From an uncultured Bacteroidales bacterium (GTDB lineage Bacteria; Bacteroidota; Bacteroidia; Bacteroidales; UBA932): 64,000 nt of DNA. The translations under genes and the position numbers were made by a program. Below the pieces are notes generated by a model, which was given only the letters and a program-made list of their open reading frames with translations, was not told the DNA's origin and ran no database searches. Shown piece after piece: positions 1 to 8,582 of the stretch. The stretch covers positions 1 through 64,000 of the forward strand of contig CAMHKQ010000005.1 of NCBI GenBank assembly GCA_946185745.1. The letters run 5' to 3'. Numbering within the stretch: position 1 is the first letter of the stretch; each line of letters starts with the position of its first letter.

Positions 1-81
1 TTCCTAAAAGAAATTAACGCTCTCGTTTACTTGTTCTCGGTACTTGCTTGTACTTATCTTCCAATATTATCAAGGATCTTT

Positions 82-114
82 CCCGTTCCTTTCTCAAACG
101 GGGCTGCAAAGATA
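82..114 (-). promoter_or_regulatory. Leftward promoter with a 5' hairpin, serving a gene beyond the window edge
   Basis: Read on the minus strand, positions 114-107 spell TATCTTTG, a perfect match to the Bacteroidetes -7 consensus TAnnTTTG. A 6-bp inverted repeat (82-87 with 97-102, CCCGTT/AACGGG) would lie at the very 5' end of the transcript. Positions 1-81 hold no supported gene. The transcript would run off the left edge, so its target is unknown; a stable-RNA or ribosomal-protein leader is only a guess, prompted by a similar 5' hairpin before rplM in this window. Confidence 0.4.
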
Positions 115-174
115 CACACTTTTTACAAACCGCCAAACTTTTTTTTGCTTTTTTTATCTTATCTTCGCAGAGCT

Positions 175-729
175 ATGCAGACCAAAGCCTCACTCTGGCA
201 GATTTTTTCCGTTTTCGCGGGCATCGGCACCTTCACCATCGGCGGAGGTTACGCCATGATTCCCCTCATCGAGGCGGCAATGCGCAAGCGGGGCTGGATA
301 AGCGAAGAAGAGCTGCCCGACATAGTGGTGCTGGCCCAGAGCGCCCCCGGTCTGCTGGCGGTAAACATGGCCATCTACAGCGGCTACAGGCTCCGCGGGC
401 TCAAGGGGGCCATCGCGGCAACCCTTGGGGCCGTCCTTCCATCCTTCGCCATCATCCTGCTGATTGCGATAGTGTTCACCTCGTTCAAAGACAATCCCGT
501 GGTAATAAGGATATTCCGCGGCATCCGGCCGGTGGCGGTGGGGCTTATCCTGGTACCGGCGGTGAACATGGCCAAAAAGGGCTGCAAGAAATGGTGGCAG
601 TGGCTGCTCTGCGCGGCAACCCTGTTCCTGGTGGCGTTCTGCAAGTTCTCGCCCATATATATCATATTGGTGACCATAGTGGTCGCGGCAGGCATTACTC
701 TCGCCAGGGAGGGGCGCGTCAGGAAATGA
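175..729 (+). CDS. Chromate transporter family protein, first half-size subunit (ChrA N-type)
   Basis: A 184-residue integral membrane protein of the ChrA/CHR family, which moves chromate or another oxyanion across the inner membrane. The family signature is visible in the hydrophobic N-terminus (FTIGGGYAMIPLI), followed by the APGLLAVNMA stretch and several long hydrophobic helices. At about 190 residues it is a single-domain short CHR protein; such proteins normally occur as tandem pairs that act together, and the second member follows with a 4-nt ATGA overlap. The ATG at 175 was chosen because the longer reading frame back to 31 runs through AT-rich leader sequence with no family similarity. 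It is probably the first gene of an operon reaching 4173. The substrate is not determined by the sequence; chromate is the family name, not a demonstrated role. Confidence 0.9.
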   Translation: MQTKASLWQIFSVFAGIGTFTIGGGYAMIPLIEAAMRKRGWISEEELPDIVVLAQSAPGLLAVNMAIYSGYRLRGLKGAIAATLGAVLPSFAIILLIAIVFTSFKDNPVVIRIFRGIRPVAVGLILVPAVNMAKKGCKKWWQWLLCAATLFLVAFCKFSPIYIILVTIVVAAGITLAREGRVRK

Positions 730-1307
730 CAGTCACCCTGCTGCAGCTGTTCTGGACCTTCTTCCTCATCGGGCTCTTCAATTTCGGCGGGGGAGGCGCC
801 ATGATTTCCCTCATCCAGAGCAAGGTGGTCACCGAGTTCGGCTGGATCTCCCAGGGGCAGTTCACCGACATAGTGGCAATCTCCCAGACCACGCCGGGGC
901 CCATAGGCATCAACTGCGCCACCTACGTGGGCTTCGAGGTAGGCCGCGGCTTCGGGGGCACGCTCCCCGGCATCGCGGGTTCCGCCATCGCCACCTTCGC
1001 ACTGGTGCTCCCTTCGTTCATAATCTTCTGGGGTATTGTGCGCCTCTACAACAAGTACCGCAGCACCCCGCTCTTCGGCAACGTCATGACGGCGCTGAGG
1101 CCTGCGGTGGCGGGGCTCATCGGCGCGGCTGCGCTGGTGCTCATGTTCAGGCTCGGTTTCGGGGAGATGGGCGTCCTCACCGAGAACTTCCCTGACTGGA
1201 CGTCGTGGGCCATCCTGGCCGTTTCGCTCGCGGCCTCGCTGCTTTTCAAGGTCAATCCCATCCTGCTAATCCTGGCGGGAGGGCTGTTAGGATTTATAAT
1301 TTATTGA
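726..1307 (+). CDS. Chromate transporter family protein, second half-size subunit (ChrA C-type)
   Basis: A 193-residue membrane protein, partner of the preceding CHR-family gene. It repeats the family signature near its start (FNFGGGGAMISLIQ) and has the TPGPIGINCATYVG motif that corresponds to the PGLLAVNMA region of the first subunit, then several hydrophobic helices. The ATG at 726 overlaps the stop of the first subunit (ATGA), which indicates translational coupling and equal production of both halves. A hydrophobic C-terminus ends at the TGA at 1307, only 3 nt before the next gene. It probably works as a heterodimer with the first subunit to form one complete transporter. Confidence 0.9.
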   Translation: MTVTLLQLFWTFFLIGLFNFGGGGAMISLIQSKVVTEFGWISQGQFTDIVAISQTTPGPIGINCATYVGFEVGRGFGGTLPGIAGSAIATFALVLPSFIIFWGIVRLYNKYRSTPLFGNVMTALRPAVAGLIGAAALVLMFRLGFGEMGVLTENFPDWTSWAILAVSLAASLLFKVNPILLILAGGLLGFIIY

Positions 1308-1310
1308 TAT

Positions 1311-2957
1311 ATGAAAAAACTGCTGTCCCTTACTTTCGCAGTCCTGACTGCATGCACCCTCTCCTGCAAGGAAGGAGAGACCCTCGACATTACTCCGCGC
1401 CCGCGGGAAATCACCCTCGGCAGTGGGAGCTTCAACGTCAGGGGAGCCGGGTTCAATTTCGACGCCTCCCTGGAAAAACGCACCCTGAACGCCGTCTACA
1501 AGCTGGCGGATGACATCAGCGCAGCCTGCGGAAAAACCTGCAGCGTCGCCAGCGCCACCGGAGTGGATGCCTCTACCGACATCAGCCGCCTCAAGGGCAT
1601 CTTCCTGCTCAAGGACTCCTCGCTCGCACCCGAGAACTACGTCATCGAAACCACCAGGAAGGGCATCAAGATTACCGCTCCCGACCACAACGGCTTCTTC
1701 TATGCCATCCAGACGCTCAGGCAGATCCTTCCCGTGGGCAACTACGCCGGCAAGGCCGCCCAGGGCAAGTGGGCCGTTCCGTGCGGCACCATCTCCGACG
1801 GACCGCGCTTCGCCTACAGGGGCATGCACATGGATCCCTGCCGTCATTTCTGGAGCGTGGAGGAGACCAAGAAGTACATCGACGTGATGGCCCTCTACAA
1901 GCTCAACCGCCTGCACTGGCATCTCACCGACGACCAGGGCTGGCGCATTGAGATAAAGAAATACCCCGAGCTCACCGAAGTCGGCGCTTTCCGCAACGGA
2001 ACCATGATCGGCAGGGACTTCTCCAGCAACGACGGCATCCGCTACGGCGGCTTCTACACCCAGGAGCAAATCAAGGAAGTGGTGGCATACGCCTGGGAGA
2101 AGGGCATCACTGTCATCCCCGAAATCGACCTTCCCGGCCACATGGTGGCGGCGCTCACTACCTATCCGCAGCTGGGCTGCACCGGCGGACCTTATGAGGT
2201 GTGGACGCTCTGGGGCGTGTCGGAAGACGTGCTCTGCGTGGGCAAGGAAAGCACCTTCACCTTCCTGGAGGGCGTCCTGGACGAGATGTGCGAGCTCTTC
2301 CCCTCGGAATATATCCACATCGGCGGCGACGAATGCCCGAAGGTGCGCTGGGAGAAGTGCCCGCTGTGCCAGGCGCGCATCAAGGCTCTCGGCCTGAAGA
2401 GCGACGAGAAGGGCACCAAGGAGCAGAAGCTGCAGAACTACGTGACCTCGCGCATCCAGAAGTATCTGGAAGGCAAGGGCCGCAAGATTATCGGCTGGGA
2501 TGAGATCCTCGAAGGCGAGCTGGCTCCCGGAGCCACCGTTATGTCGTGGCGCGGCGCCGACGGCGGCATCGAGGCTGCCAACAGGGGCTTCGACGTGATC
2601 ATGACGCCCAACAGCCACATGTACTTCGACTACTACCAGTCCGAGAACGGCGTGGAAGACGGCGAGCCTCTCGGAATCGGCGGCTTCGTCCCCACGGAAA
2701 AGGTCTACTCCTTCGACCCCATGGACAAGATATCCCCCGAGATGCAGAAGCACATCCTCGGCGTCCAGGCCAACCTGTGGACTGAGTACATCGCCACTCC
2801 CGAGCATCTGGAATACATGCTGCTCCCGCGCATGCTGGCGCTTTCGGAAGTGCAGTGGTGCACCGAAGAAAACCGCGACTACGAGCGTTTCAGCGCCGGT
2901 CTCAAATCGCACCAGGAGAATATCCTGGAGCTGCTGGGATACAATTTCCGCAAATAG
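1311..2957 (+). CDS. Beta-N-acetylhexosaminidase, GH20 lipoprotein
   Basis: A 548-residue glycoside hydrolase family 20 enzyme that removes terminal GlcNAc or GalNAc from glycans. Residues 1-19 are a lipoprotein signal ending in a lipobox (TLSC, Cys19), so it is exported and lipid-anchored. A GH20b-type N-terminal domain (about 25-160) precedes the TIM barrel. Barrel motifs include HLTDDQGWR (204-212), EIDLPGHM (271-278) and IHIGGDE with the catalytic Asp340-Glu341 pair that uses the substrate 2-acetamido group. Length is normal for Bacteroidales GH20 enzymes. It lies 3 nt after the second ChrA gene and 15 nt before a DUF4230 gene, so it is probably cotranscribed, although no functional link to chromate transport is evident. 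A mucin or host N-glycan substrate is likely by analogy only. Confidence 0.95.
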   Translation: MKKLLSLTFAVLTACTLSCKEGETLDITPRPREITLGSGSFNVRGAGFNFDASLEKRTLNAVYKLADDISAACGKTCSVASATGVDASTDISRLKGIFLLKDSSLAPENYVIETTRKGIKITAPDHNGFFYAIQTLRQILPVGNYAGKAAQGKWAVPCGTISDGPRFAYRGMHMDPCRHFWSVEETKKYIDVMALYKLNRLHWHLTDDQGWRIEIKKYPELTEVGAFRNGTMIGRDFSSNDGIRYGGFYTQEQIKEVVAYAWEKGITVIPEIDLPGHMVAALTTYPQLGCTGGPYEVWTLWGVSEDVLCVGKESTFTFLEGVLDEMCELFPSEYIHIGGDECPKVRWEKCPLCQARIKALGLKSDEKGTKEQKLQNYVTSRIQKYLEGKGRKIIGWDEILEGELAPGATVMSWRGADGGIEAANRGFDVIMTPNSHMYFDYYQSENGVEDGEPLGIGGFVPTEKVYSFDPMDKISPEMQKHILGVQANLWTEYIATPEHLEYMLLPRMLALSEVQWCTEENRDYERFSAGLKSHQENILELLGYNFRK

Positions 2958-2972
2958 CTTCCGGACACTGTC

Positions 2973-3578
2973 ATGAAAAAGACCGGTTTCATCTCCTTGC
3001 TGACCATCTGCCTTCTGCTCGTCCCCTCCTGCCGGAGGGGAAAGGAGCCTGAGGAGATAAAGGCCGAGATCGTGAGGGAGGTGAACCTCGCTCCGGTGCT
3101 GTATACCGTGAAGGCCAAGGCCCAGGTGATAGTAACCGAGCAGGACGAACCCGGCTCCATCAAACGCTACTTCGGCGACCGGGTGGTTCTGGTCCCGGTG
3201 AGCGCCACCCTCAAGGCGGGGGTGGATCTCTCCCGGATAGAGACGGTCATCATCGACCGCACCGACAACTCCATCCACATCACGCTGCCGCCGCCCGTCA
3301 TCGAAATCGAGAGCACCGCCATCGACAACAGCCGCATCATCACGGAGGTGGCGCCCTTCCGCTACGATTTTTCGGAAGATGAAATCGCGCGCATCGCGCT
3401 CAAAGGCCGTGACCGCATAAAGGATGCGCTGCCGCAGATGGACCTGGTGCGCCCGGCCCAGGAAGAGGCCGCCCGGATGCTCGCGGGCATATGCGAGAAA
3501 CTGGGTTATACCAACGTGGTGGTGGATATTCCCGACTACACCGCGGCACAATACGGAACTTTCCTGAAACTGGACTGA
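2973..3578 (+). CDS. DUF4230 domain lipoprotein, first copy
   Basis: A 201-residue protein with a lipoprotein signal (LLVPSC, Cys20), so probably periplasmic and lipid-anchored. The rest matches the DUF4230 pattern as I know it: an N-terminal beta-rich part (AQVIVTEQDE, then a central segment with DRTDNSIHITLPPPVI) and a helical C-terminus with a conserved Ala/Ala-Arg-rich helix before the end (EEAARMLAGICEKLGY). DUF4230 proteins have no established function. It is followed after 4 nt by a second DUF4230 gene, so the pair probably acts together. The ATG at 2973 gives a complete signal peptide. Confidence 0.8.
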   Translation: MKKTGFISLLTICLLLVPSCRRGKEPEEIKAEIVREVNLAPVLYTVKAKAQVIVTEQDEPGSIKRYFGDRVVLVPVSATLKAGVDLSRIETVIIDRTDNSIHITLPPPVIEIESTAIDNSRIITEVAPFRYDFSEDEIARIALKGRDRIKDALPQMDLVRPAQEEAARMLAGICEKLGYTNVVVDIPDYTAAQYGTFLKLD

Positions 3579-3582
3579 CGCC

Positions 3583-4173
3583 ATGAAAAGGAAACTCAGG
3601 AGGACACTGTTCGGCGCGGCCGCGATACTGGCCATTGGTCTTGCGGCCTATTTCGCCTTCCGCTCCTGCGGGAGGCCGTTTCTGCATGCCGGGCGCGAAA
3701 CCGTGTACAGCCCGGTCACCGTGAGCGACATCTCGCCCACCGGCCAGCTCAAGGTCATGAGCGTCTACAAGGAAATAGTCGTGGGTTCCACCCGCACCGA
3801 CTACACCCTCTTCGGGCCGGTATACAGGAAGATTTACGCCGTCTATCCGGCGCAGCTCAACCTGGGATACGACTTCACCGGGGTGAAATACGAGGTGGTT
3901 TCGGTGGTGGGGGACAGCACCTTCGTGACACTGCCGCCCATCAGCATCCTCAACGAGGACGGGCACTATGTGGACGAGGCAAGGATGCGGGTTCCCATCC
4001 AGTCGGGGGAATGGAACTATGTGGAGATGAATGCGTTGCGGGCCAAGGCCAATAACGAGATGCTGATCAGCAGCCTCGCGGACAACTGCATGCAGGAAGC
4101 CTCCGCCCAGGGCCGCGCCGTAGTGGAGAAGCTCCTCACCGCCCTCGGCTGCAGGAATATCGTGTTCAGATAG
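3583..4173 (+). CDS. DUF4230 domain protein, second copy, N-terminal membrane anchor
   Basis: A 196-residue paralogue of the preceding gene. It has one N-terminal transmembrane helix (about residues 9-26, positively charged MKRKLRR start) in place of a lipobox, then the same domain plan: a beta-rich core with a VTLPPI motif matching TLPPPV in the first copy, and a C-terminal helix with an Ala-rich end (EASAQGRAVVEKLLTALGC). A lipid-anchored and a helix-anchored paralogue in tandem suggest a two-component periplasmic assembly; this is inference. It is the last intact gene of the operon starting at 175 and is directly followed by transposase-nuclease debris. Confidence 0.75.
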   Translation: MKRKLRRTLFGAAAILAIGLAAYFAFRSCGRPFLHAGRETVYSPVTVSDISPTGQLKVMSVYKEIVVGSTRTDYTLFGPVYRKIYAVYPAQLNLGYDFTGVKYEVVSVVGDSTFVTLPPISILNEDGHYVDEARMRVPIQSGEWNYVEMNALRAKANNEMLISSLADNCMQEASAQGRAVVEKLLTALGCRNIVFR

Positions 4174-4200
4174 GGGCGGACATTATTCGCGCGGGCATAA

Positions 4201-4707
4201 CCGCCTGAAAAGATTGCCGACTTCGACTGGAATGATGACAGCTACATCCACACATTCTCGCTCCGGGAGGATGTGGACGGCAGGCGCATGACGAGCCTTT
4301 ACCGCTTTGCGTACATTGCGGTGGAGAAGTTCGGTAAAGACGCGGGCGAACTGGACAACATTCTTGAAAAGTGGTTATATTTGCTGAAGAACCTCAGGCG
4401 GCTTGACGAGCGGTCGAAAGAACTGCAGGACAGGGTGTTCGAGATGTTCTTCAGGGCCGCGGAGATAGCGCGGCTGCCGGAGGAGAAGCAAAAAACTTAC
4501 AGGGAAAGCATCATGAACGAGAACGACTGGATGAATGCCGTGGCCTTCGCCGAGGAGAAAGGCGAAAAGAAAGGTCTTGAAAAAGGCCGTATAGAGGCCA
4601 AACTTGAGACTGCCAGAAACTTTCTGAAACTCGGCGTACCTATGGAAACTGTAGTGCAGGCGACGGGCCTACCAGAGGAAGAGCTATCGCAACTGGGCAA
4701 ACAGTGA
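4201..4707 (+). pseudogene. Truncated Rpn/PD-(D/E)XK transposase-type nuclease, C-terminal remnant
   Basis: Translation from 4201 continues the frame of a GTG at 4273 and gives about 168 residues resembling only the C-terminal half of Rpn-family recombination-promoting nucleases (PDDEXK_2): a strand with FSLREDVDGRRMT, then a helical region (LDNILEKWLYLLKNL) and a Lys/Glu-rich tail (EEKGEKKGLEKGR) ending in a small helical motif. These proteins are usually near 300 residues. The N-terminal nuclease core is absent and an in-frame TAA lies at 4198. The GTG at 4273 could still drive a 144-residue product, but it would lack the active site. Its stop overlaps the GTG start of the next gene (GTGA). 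The junction at 4174-4200 directly follows the DUF4230 stop, as expected for a deletion breakpoint. Confidence 0.75.
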
Positions 4708-6377
4708 AACTAAGAATACTCATACTCGCCGCAATCGCCCTGCTCCCTCTGCTTTCGTGCGGGAACGGGGCGGTTTCCGCAGAACTGGACGACATCGAGT
4801 CCTACATCCAGGAGCGGCCGGACAGCGCACTGGCCATCCTTCAGGCCTTTGATACTCTGCGTCTTTCCCGCAAGCCGGACAAGGCTCATTTTAAGCTGCT
4901 TACGGCTTGGGCCCTTGACAAAAACAATGTGGATGACGGCCGTTATCTCGATGAAGCCGAAGACGCCGCAGAATGGTACCGTACGCATGGTAGCAAGCGT
5001 CATCGCATGCTGGCGCAATACTACTACGGTGATCAGCAGTACGACAGCGGAGATTTGTCCGGAGCCATCCTGAGTTTCGCAGCAGCGCGCGACCTTGCTG
5101 ACGCACAGCAGGACTGGTTCTATGCGGGGATGGCGTCAAGAGGCATAGGGAATATTTATTCTTCCATATTCCTCCATGATGATGGACTTGAAAACTATCG
5201 AAACGCTTTTACATACTTCGACAAAGCGGGTTACCCTGAGCATTCGAAATATGCAAAACTGCAGTATGCCATGGAGAGCGGCAATGCCGGCAAGAATTCA
5301 CAAGCCGATAGTGCATACAAGGAAATGCTGGCCATCAATGACGACAAAGCTTTTCATGCCCGGTGCCTTATCGGTTATGCTTATCTATGTCTGCGGCAAG
5401 ACTATTTCTATCCGGAAAAAGCCTACTCTTCCTTTAAGGAGGCCATAAACGAACCGTACAATCACCGTTTCTCTGCCTACTCCGCATCAAAAATGGCCCA
5501 GGCGTGTTTCTCTACAGGAAAAAAACGAGAGGGATACTCTTATATTCAGAAAGCCAAAGAATTGGCGCTGAGTGCAAAAGATTTGGCAGACATATCGTAT
5601 GTTGAATATGTAAATGAAAGGCGTGATGACGACATCGCACTGGGACATCTTGAGGATGTTGTGTCTTACGTGGATTCTGTTTTCAAGGAAGTGTGCAGGC
5701 AATATGCAAACAAGGCTTTACACGAACGGGAAAAAAGTGAATTGGTCATTGCAGAGACACAAGTAGAGAAGCTGCATGCCAAAACAACGATGATTCTTAT
5801 CACAGGTGTTCTGGTCCTGGCGTTGTTGGTGTTGCTGATTAAGAATATGTGGGATTCATACAAGAATCGGCTTAACATTGTAAACTTTAAGTTAGAGCAG
5901 TATCAGTCGGCCATTGAAGATTTGGAAGAAAAACTGGGAGTAGTAGCAACTTCTGCAGGAGCAGATCCTTCAATGAGACTATTCGCCGGCATGTTGAACA
6001 ATCTCTGCATGAATTACTATGAGCCACACGTGGATAAATCTGCCTCTCTGCTGAAGGAATTCCAAACGACCATGAACCGTTTCGCTCCGGGGACAGAACT
6101 GATGAATCAGTTTATTGCTTCTCTTGACGCGCAAAACAATGGATTGATAAGCCTGGCCGAAAACAAGATAGATAATTTCACAATGCAGGATTGTGCCCTA
6201 CTCGCCTATAAGATTGCAGGACTGTCCAACACGTCAATGAGTCTTTTGATGAAAACATCGAAAGAGAATATCGCCACCAGAATTCGCAGGCTGAAGGAAA
6301 AGATAGAAGCATCCGATTTCGAGCGGAAGAGTGACATCTTGAAGTATTTTGTCTCCTATAAAAAGACGAATTCTTAG
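4704..6377 (+). CDS. Transmembrane TPR one-component regulator with C-terminal helix-turn-helix
   Basis: A 557-residue protein with a lipobox-like N-terminal signal (LLPLLSC, Cys19), about 320 residues of degenerate tetratricopeptide helices predicted to be periplasmic, one transmembrane helix (about 362-384), a short coiled coil and a cytoplasmic C-terminus. Residues about 495-533 (DCALLAYKIAGLSN, then MKTSKENIATRIRRLKEKI) look like a LuxR/sigma-4-type helix-turn-helix. This layout is common among Bacteroidetes regulators. It probably senses a periplasmic signal and controls nearby genes; the DUF3244 and C10 protease genes just downstream are the natural candidates (inference). The start is GTG at 4704, overlapping the stop of the truncated nuclease, so its original promoter may have been lost or replaced. 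Base composition is AT-richer than the operon upstream. Confidence 0.75.
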   Translation: MKLRILILAAIALLPLLSCGNGAVSAELDDIESYIQERPDSALAILQAFDTLRLSRKPDKAHFKLLTAWALDKNNVDDGRYLDEAEDAAEWYRTHGSKRHRMLAQYYYGDQQYDSGDLSGAILSFAAARDLADAQQDWFYAGMASRGIGNIYSSIFLHDDGLENYRNAFTYFDKAGYPEHSKYAKLQYAMESGNAGKNSQADSAYKEMLAINDDKAFHARCLIGYAYLCLRQDYFYPEKAYSSFKEAINEPYNHRFSAYSASKMAQACFSTGKKREGYSYIQKAKELALSAKDLADISYVEYVNERRDDDIALGHLEDVVSYVDSVFKEVCRQYANKALHEREKSELVIAETQVEKLHAKTTMILITGVLVLALLVLLIKNMWDSYKNRLNIVNFKLEQYQSAIEDLEEKLGVVATSAGADPSMRLFAGMLNNLCMNYYEPHVDKSASLLKEFQTTMNRFAPGTELMNQFIASLDAQNNGLISLAENKIDNFTMQDCALLAYKIAGLSNTSMSLLMKTSKENIATRIRRLKEKIEASDFERKSDILKYFVSYKKTNS

Positions 6378-6448
6378 GGCTGTCATTTTGCGCAAAAATA
6401 CATCATTGAATATCAATTAGTTAATGCCATAATTGTCATTTCGTTTTT

Positions 6449-6479
6449 TTTGAGTTTCGTTTTTTTAAAGCGAACTTTG
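6449..6479 (+). promoter_or_regulatory. Promoter of the DUF3244 gene
   Basis: TTTG at 6449-6452 and GAACTTTG at 6472-6479 are separated by 19 nt, matching the Bacteroidetes -33/-7 arrangement (TTTG-N19/20-TAnnTTTG) with one mismatch in the -7 box. Transcription would start a few bases before the ATG at 6494. The surrounding 6378-6493 is AT-rich and holds no gene. Confidence 0.5.
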
Positions 6480-6493
6480 TAAAAAACGAAGTC

Positions 6494-6883
6494 ATGAAAA
6501 AGTTACTAGTCTTAATCCTGTCCGTATTCTGCTTGACGAATATTGGCATTAATGCAAGAACCGGATTTTCTGAGCAAGGACCGTCAATCCCTATCATTGT
6601 TGTCAATCCGACTCCAGACAATCCCCAGCCGAAGTCACCGGGCATGAGTGATATTTATTGTTCGTATTCCGAACAAACGGCATGTCTGAATTTCACTTTT
6701 TCGTCCAATCTCGGTAACCTTACAATTACGGTGATCAACACTACTTCCGGCGAGACGGTGTCGTCGACAGTTGACTCATCAATAGGGTATGAGTGCATAC
6801 CCATCTCCGGAGATTCGGGATACTATGTAATCAGTATCGTATCGAGCGGCGGAAACAGCTACTATGGTTCCTTTACGCTGTAG
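6494..6883 (+). CDS. DUF3244-type small secreted protein
   Basis: A 129-residue protein with a signal peptide (residues 1-21, MKKLLVLILSVFCLTNIGIN then ARTG) and a compact beta-rich domain containing a Cys pair (YCSYSEQTAC) and a C-terminal GYYVISIVSSGG strand pattern. It resembles the DUF3244 family of small Bacteroides secreted proteins, which are predicted to have an Ig-like fold and no known role. It sits between a transmembrane regulator and a C10 protease. Small beta-barrel secreted proteins encoded next to C10 proteases in Bacteroides have been described as staphostatin-like inhibitors; whether this protein is one cannot be told from sequence. It has its own promoter at 6449-6479. Confidence 0.65.
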   Translation: MKKLLVLILSVFCLTNIGINARTGFSEQGPSIPIIVVNPTPDNPQPKSPGMSDIYCSYSEQTACLNFTFSSNLGNLTITVINTTSGETVSSTVDSSIGYECIPISGDSGYYVISIVSSGGNSYYGSFTL

Positions 6884-7017
6884 GAAGCTCGTTTTCTTCC
6901 CCAAAAGCGGTGTTGTACAGATTGCTCTTTTTGAGGCCGCCGTAACACATTGTAAATCAATAAGTCCCAAACGGCACTGTACAGACTGAGAAATAACACA
7001 CCTGGTCATTTATGCGT

Positions 7018-7025
7018 TATCTTTG
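7018..7025 (+). promoter_or_regulatory. -7 promoter box for the first C10 protease operon
   Basis: TATCTTTG at 7018-7025 is a perfect TAnnTTTG match. No good TTTG -33 box lies 19-20 nt upstream, so activation by a regulator is possible. The start would leave a leader of about 90 nt before the ATG at 7121. The remaining intergenic sequence 6884-7120 holds no gene; an 8-bp direct repeat TGTACAGA occurs at 6914-6921 and 6978-6985. Confidence 0.45.
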
Positions 7026-7120
7026 AAAGAAAAGAATCACTTAGCTGAACCCAGTATTACGGGGAGTTTGAAATCATATAATAATTAAACCATACATTAA
7101 TAACCTTTAATCTTTTTATT

Positions 7121-8572
7121 ATGAAAGCAAAAAGCATTATTATTCCATTTAGCTTTATCGCTATTCTTCTAAGCCTGCTTTGCGCATGCTCGAAGACTGT
7201 AGAATCGGGACTAATTCAGAATGAGAATAATACAGCAACTCCTGGTGTTGTTTCAGTCGAGGATGCGATTAAAAACTTAAACGCATTTTTAACTGAGACA
7301 CAGATGACAAAGACAGCCGGAGGTGAAGAAAGGGTTATTACTTCGGTGGAGCCACATTATTCGAATCGTTCCAATTCAAACAGCCCTGATGCTTATTTGG
7401 TAAACTTTGATGGTGAAAATGGTTTTGCTATCCTTGGCGCGAATTCCGATGTCGCGCCTATAATTGCCGTCATAGAAGAAGGAAATACCGATTGGGAAAG
7501 CATTATGTCTGCCGATTTGGCATCCATGAAGAATAAGCAACAGAATGGCGCGGAAAGTTTTGAGCACGAAATATTGAGTACAGGTATTCCTCCGGAATGT
7601 CTTCTTAAAATGTGTGTCGTCGGAGCATTGTATGGCGTAGGTGAGGCGGAGGAATATGAATCCACAAAATCCTATACCATAGACATATCACCTCTTCTTG
7701 GTTCCAATTACGATTTTGGCCAGAACATTACCTATTGCCACAAGGATAATGACACATTTGTAATCAACGGTTGCGCTTCTACAGCCATTTCCATGATAAT
7801 GGCGTACAACAACTATCCGAATCTTACGGTTGACTTCTCGGCCTTGAATTACAGTAATTGTAACACGGAAAACGGAGCAGGTTACAGGTACTCATTCACC
7901 AATGGAACGAGTTATGCCTGGGTGTATGTTCAGACAAGCGACTATTTTACGAACAGTTCTTCAATTCCTTCAAATCTGACCGAGGCGCAAAAGTTGAACC
8001 TAATCACATTAATAGATTCCGGCGTCATTAATTCGCATGGAACACCGGCAGTTAGTGATAATGTATCTTTTTTTAGGACCCGATATATGCTCACATCTGC
8101 AGTTTTTTATGAGCTTGACAACATAATAAAACGATGGGATGGAACCGGAACGATGCCAGCCGCCGTAGTGAATGGACTTGAGGATTTGGGATATACTAAC
8201 GTGTCAAAAGTGAGAAAACAAGGTCTGAGTTCAGGACAGATATCAACGATAATTAGTATGCTGAGTGCCGGAAAGCCTGTCCTGATGTGCGGTTGGTCTT
8301 TGTTTGACCTGCCGGACAGCCATTATTGGGTTGTGGACGGCGTCAGGCAGAATTCAAATGAGACTCTCATTCATTGCAACTGGGGATGGCTTGGTTCATA
8401 TAACGGATGGTTTGCGTCTGATTGTATCCGGCCGGAGAATCCTGTTCCGCTGAACAATTCTGGCACGGGAGATGCATGGAACAATATCATTGTATTCTCT
8501 TATGATATGGCAGCAACTATTCCGAATGTAGTGATATGTGATTTCTATCTCTCGCATCGTGCAACATATTAA
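7121..8572 (+). CDS. C10 family cysteine protease (streptopain/SpeB-like) lipoprotein
   Basis: A 483-residue zymogen of peptidase family C10. A lipoprotein-type signal ends near Cys23 (LLCAC). Residues about 40-150 form the Spi/streptopain inhibitory prodomain (pattern AYLVNFDGENGFAILGANS). The catalytic domain shows the nucleophile Cys218 in NGCASTAISMIMAYN, the catalytic His401 in SHYWVVDG, and the Asn-Trp pair at 420-421 (HCNWGW). All key residues are present, so it is probably active after prodomain removal. Relatives in Bacteroides fragilis (Bfp) and streptococci cleave host proteins. It is followed after 10 nt by a lipoprotein gene, and a strong terminator closes the pair. AT-rich composition differs from the chromosomal backbone and suggests horizontal acquisition. 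Confidence 0.92.
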   Translation: MKAKSIIIPFSFIAILLSLLCACSKTVESGLIQNENNTATPGVVSVEDAIKNLNAFLTETQMTKTAGGEERVITSVEPHYSNRSNSNSPDAYLVNFDGENGFAILGANSDVAPIIAVIEEGNTDWESIMSADLASMKNKQQNGAESFEHEILSTGIPPECLLKMCVVGALYGVGEAEEYESTKSYTIDISPLLGSNYDFGQNITYCHKDNDTFVINGCASTAISMIMAYNNYPNLTVDFSALNYSNCNTENGAGYRYSFTNGTSYAWVYVQTSDYFTNSSSIPSNLTEAQKLNLITLIDSGVINSHGTPAVSDNVSFFRTRYMLTSAVFYELDNIIKRWDGTGTMPAAVVNGLEDLGYTNVSKVRKQGLSSGQISTIISMLSAGKPVLMCGWSLFDLPDSHYWVVDGVRQNSNETLIHCNWGWLGSYNGWFASDCIRPENPVPLNNSGTGDAWNNIIVFSYDMAATIPNVVICDFYLSHRATY

Positions 8573-8582
8573 ATGGAAGGCC

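Noticed and set aside
31..174. N-terminal extension of the first ChrA gene, starting at 31
   Set aside because: The extra 48 residues are read from AT-rich leader sequence and the CHR family begins at the ATG at 175.
1287..3635. Long minus-strand open frame of 782 codons opposite the GH20 gene, and similar long frames at 46101-47978, 51621-52889, 53822-55060 and 56607-58064
   Set aside because: They lie antisense to clearly recognised genes, have low-complexity His/Gly/Val/Asp-rich translations and no family similarity; they are shadows caused by high GC codon use.
4273..4707. A complete 144-residue regulatory protein starting at the GTG
   Set aside because: The sequence similarity continues upstream of the GTG to the stop at 4198 and matches only the C-terminal half of Rpn nucleases, so it is a truncation.
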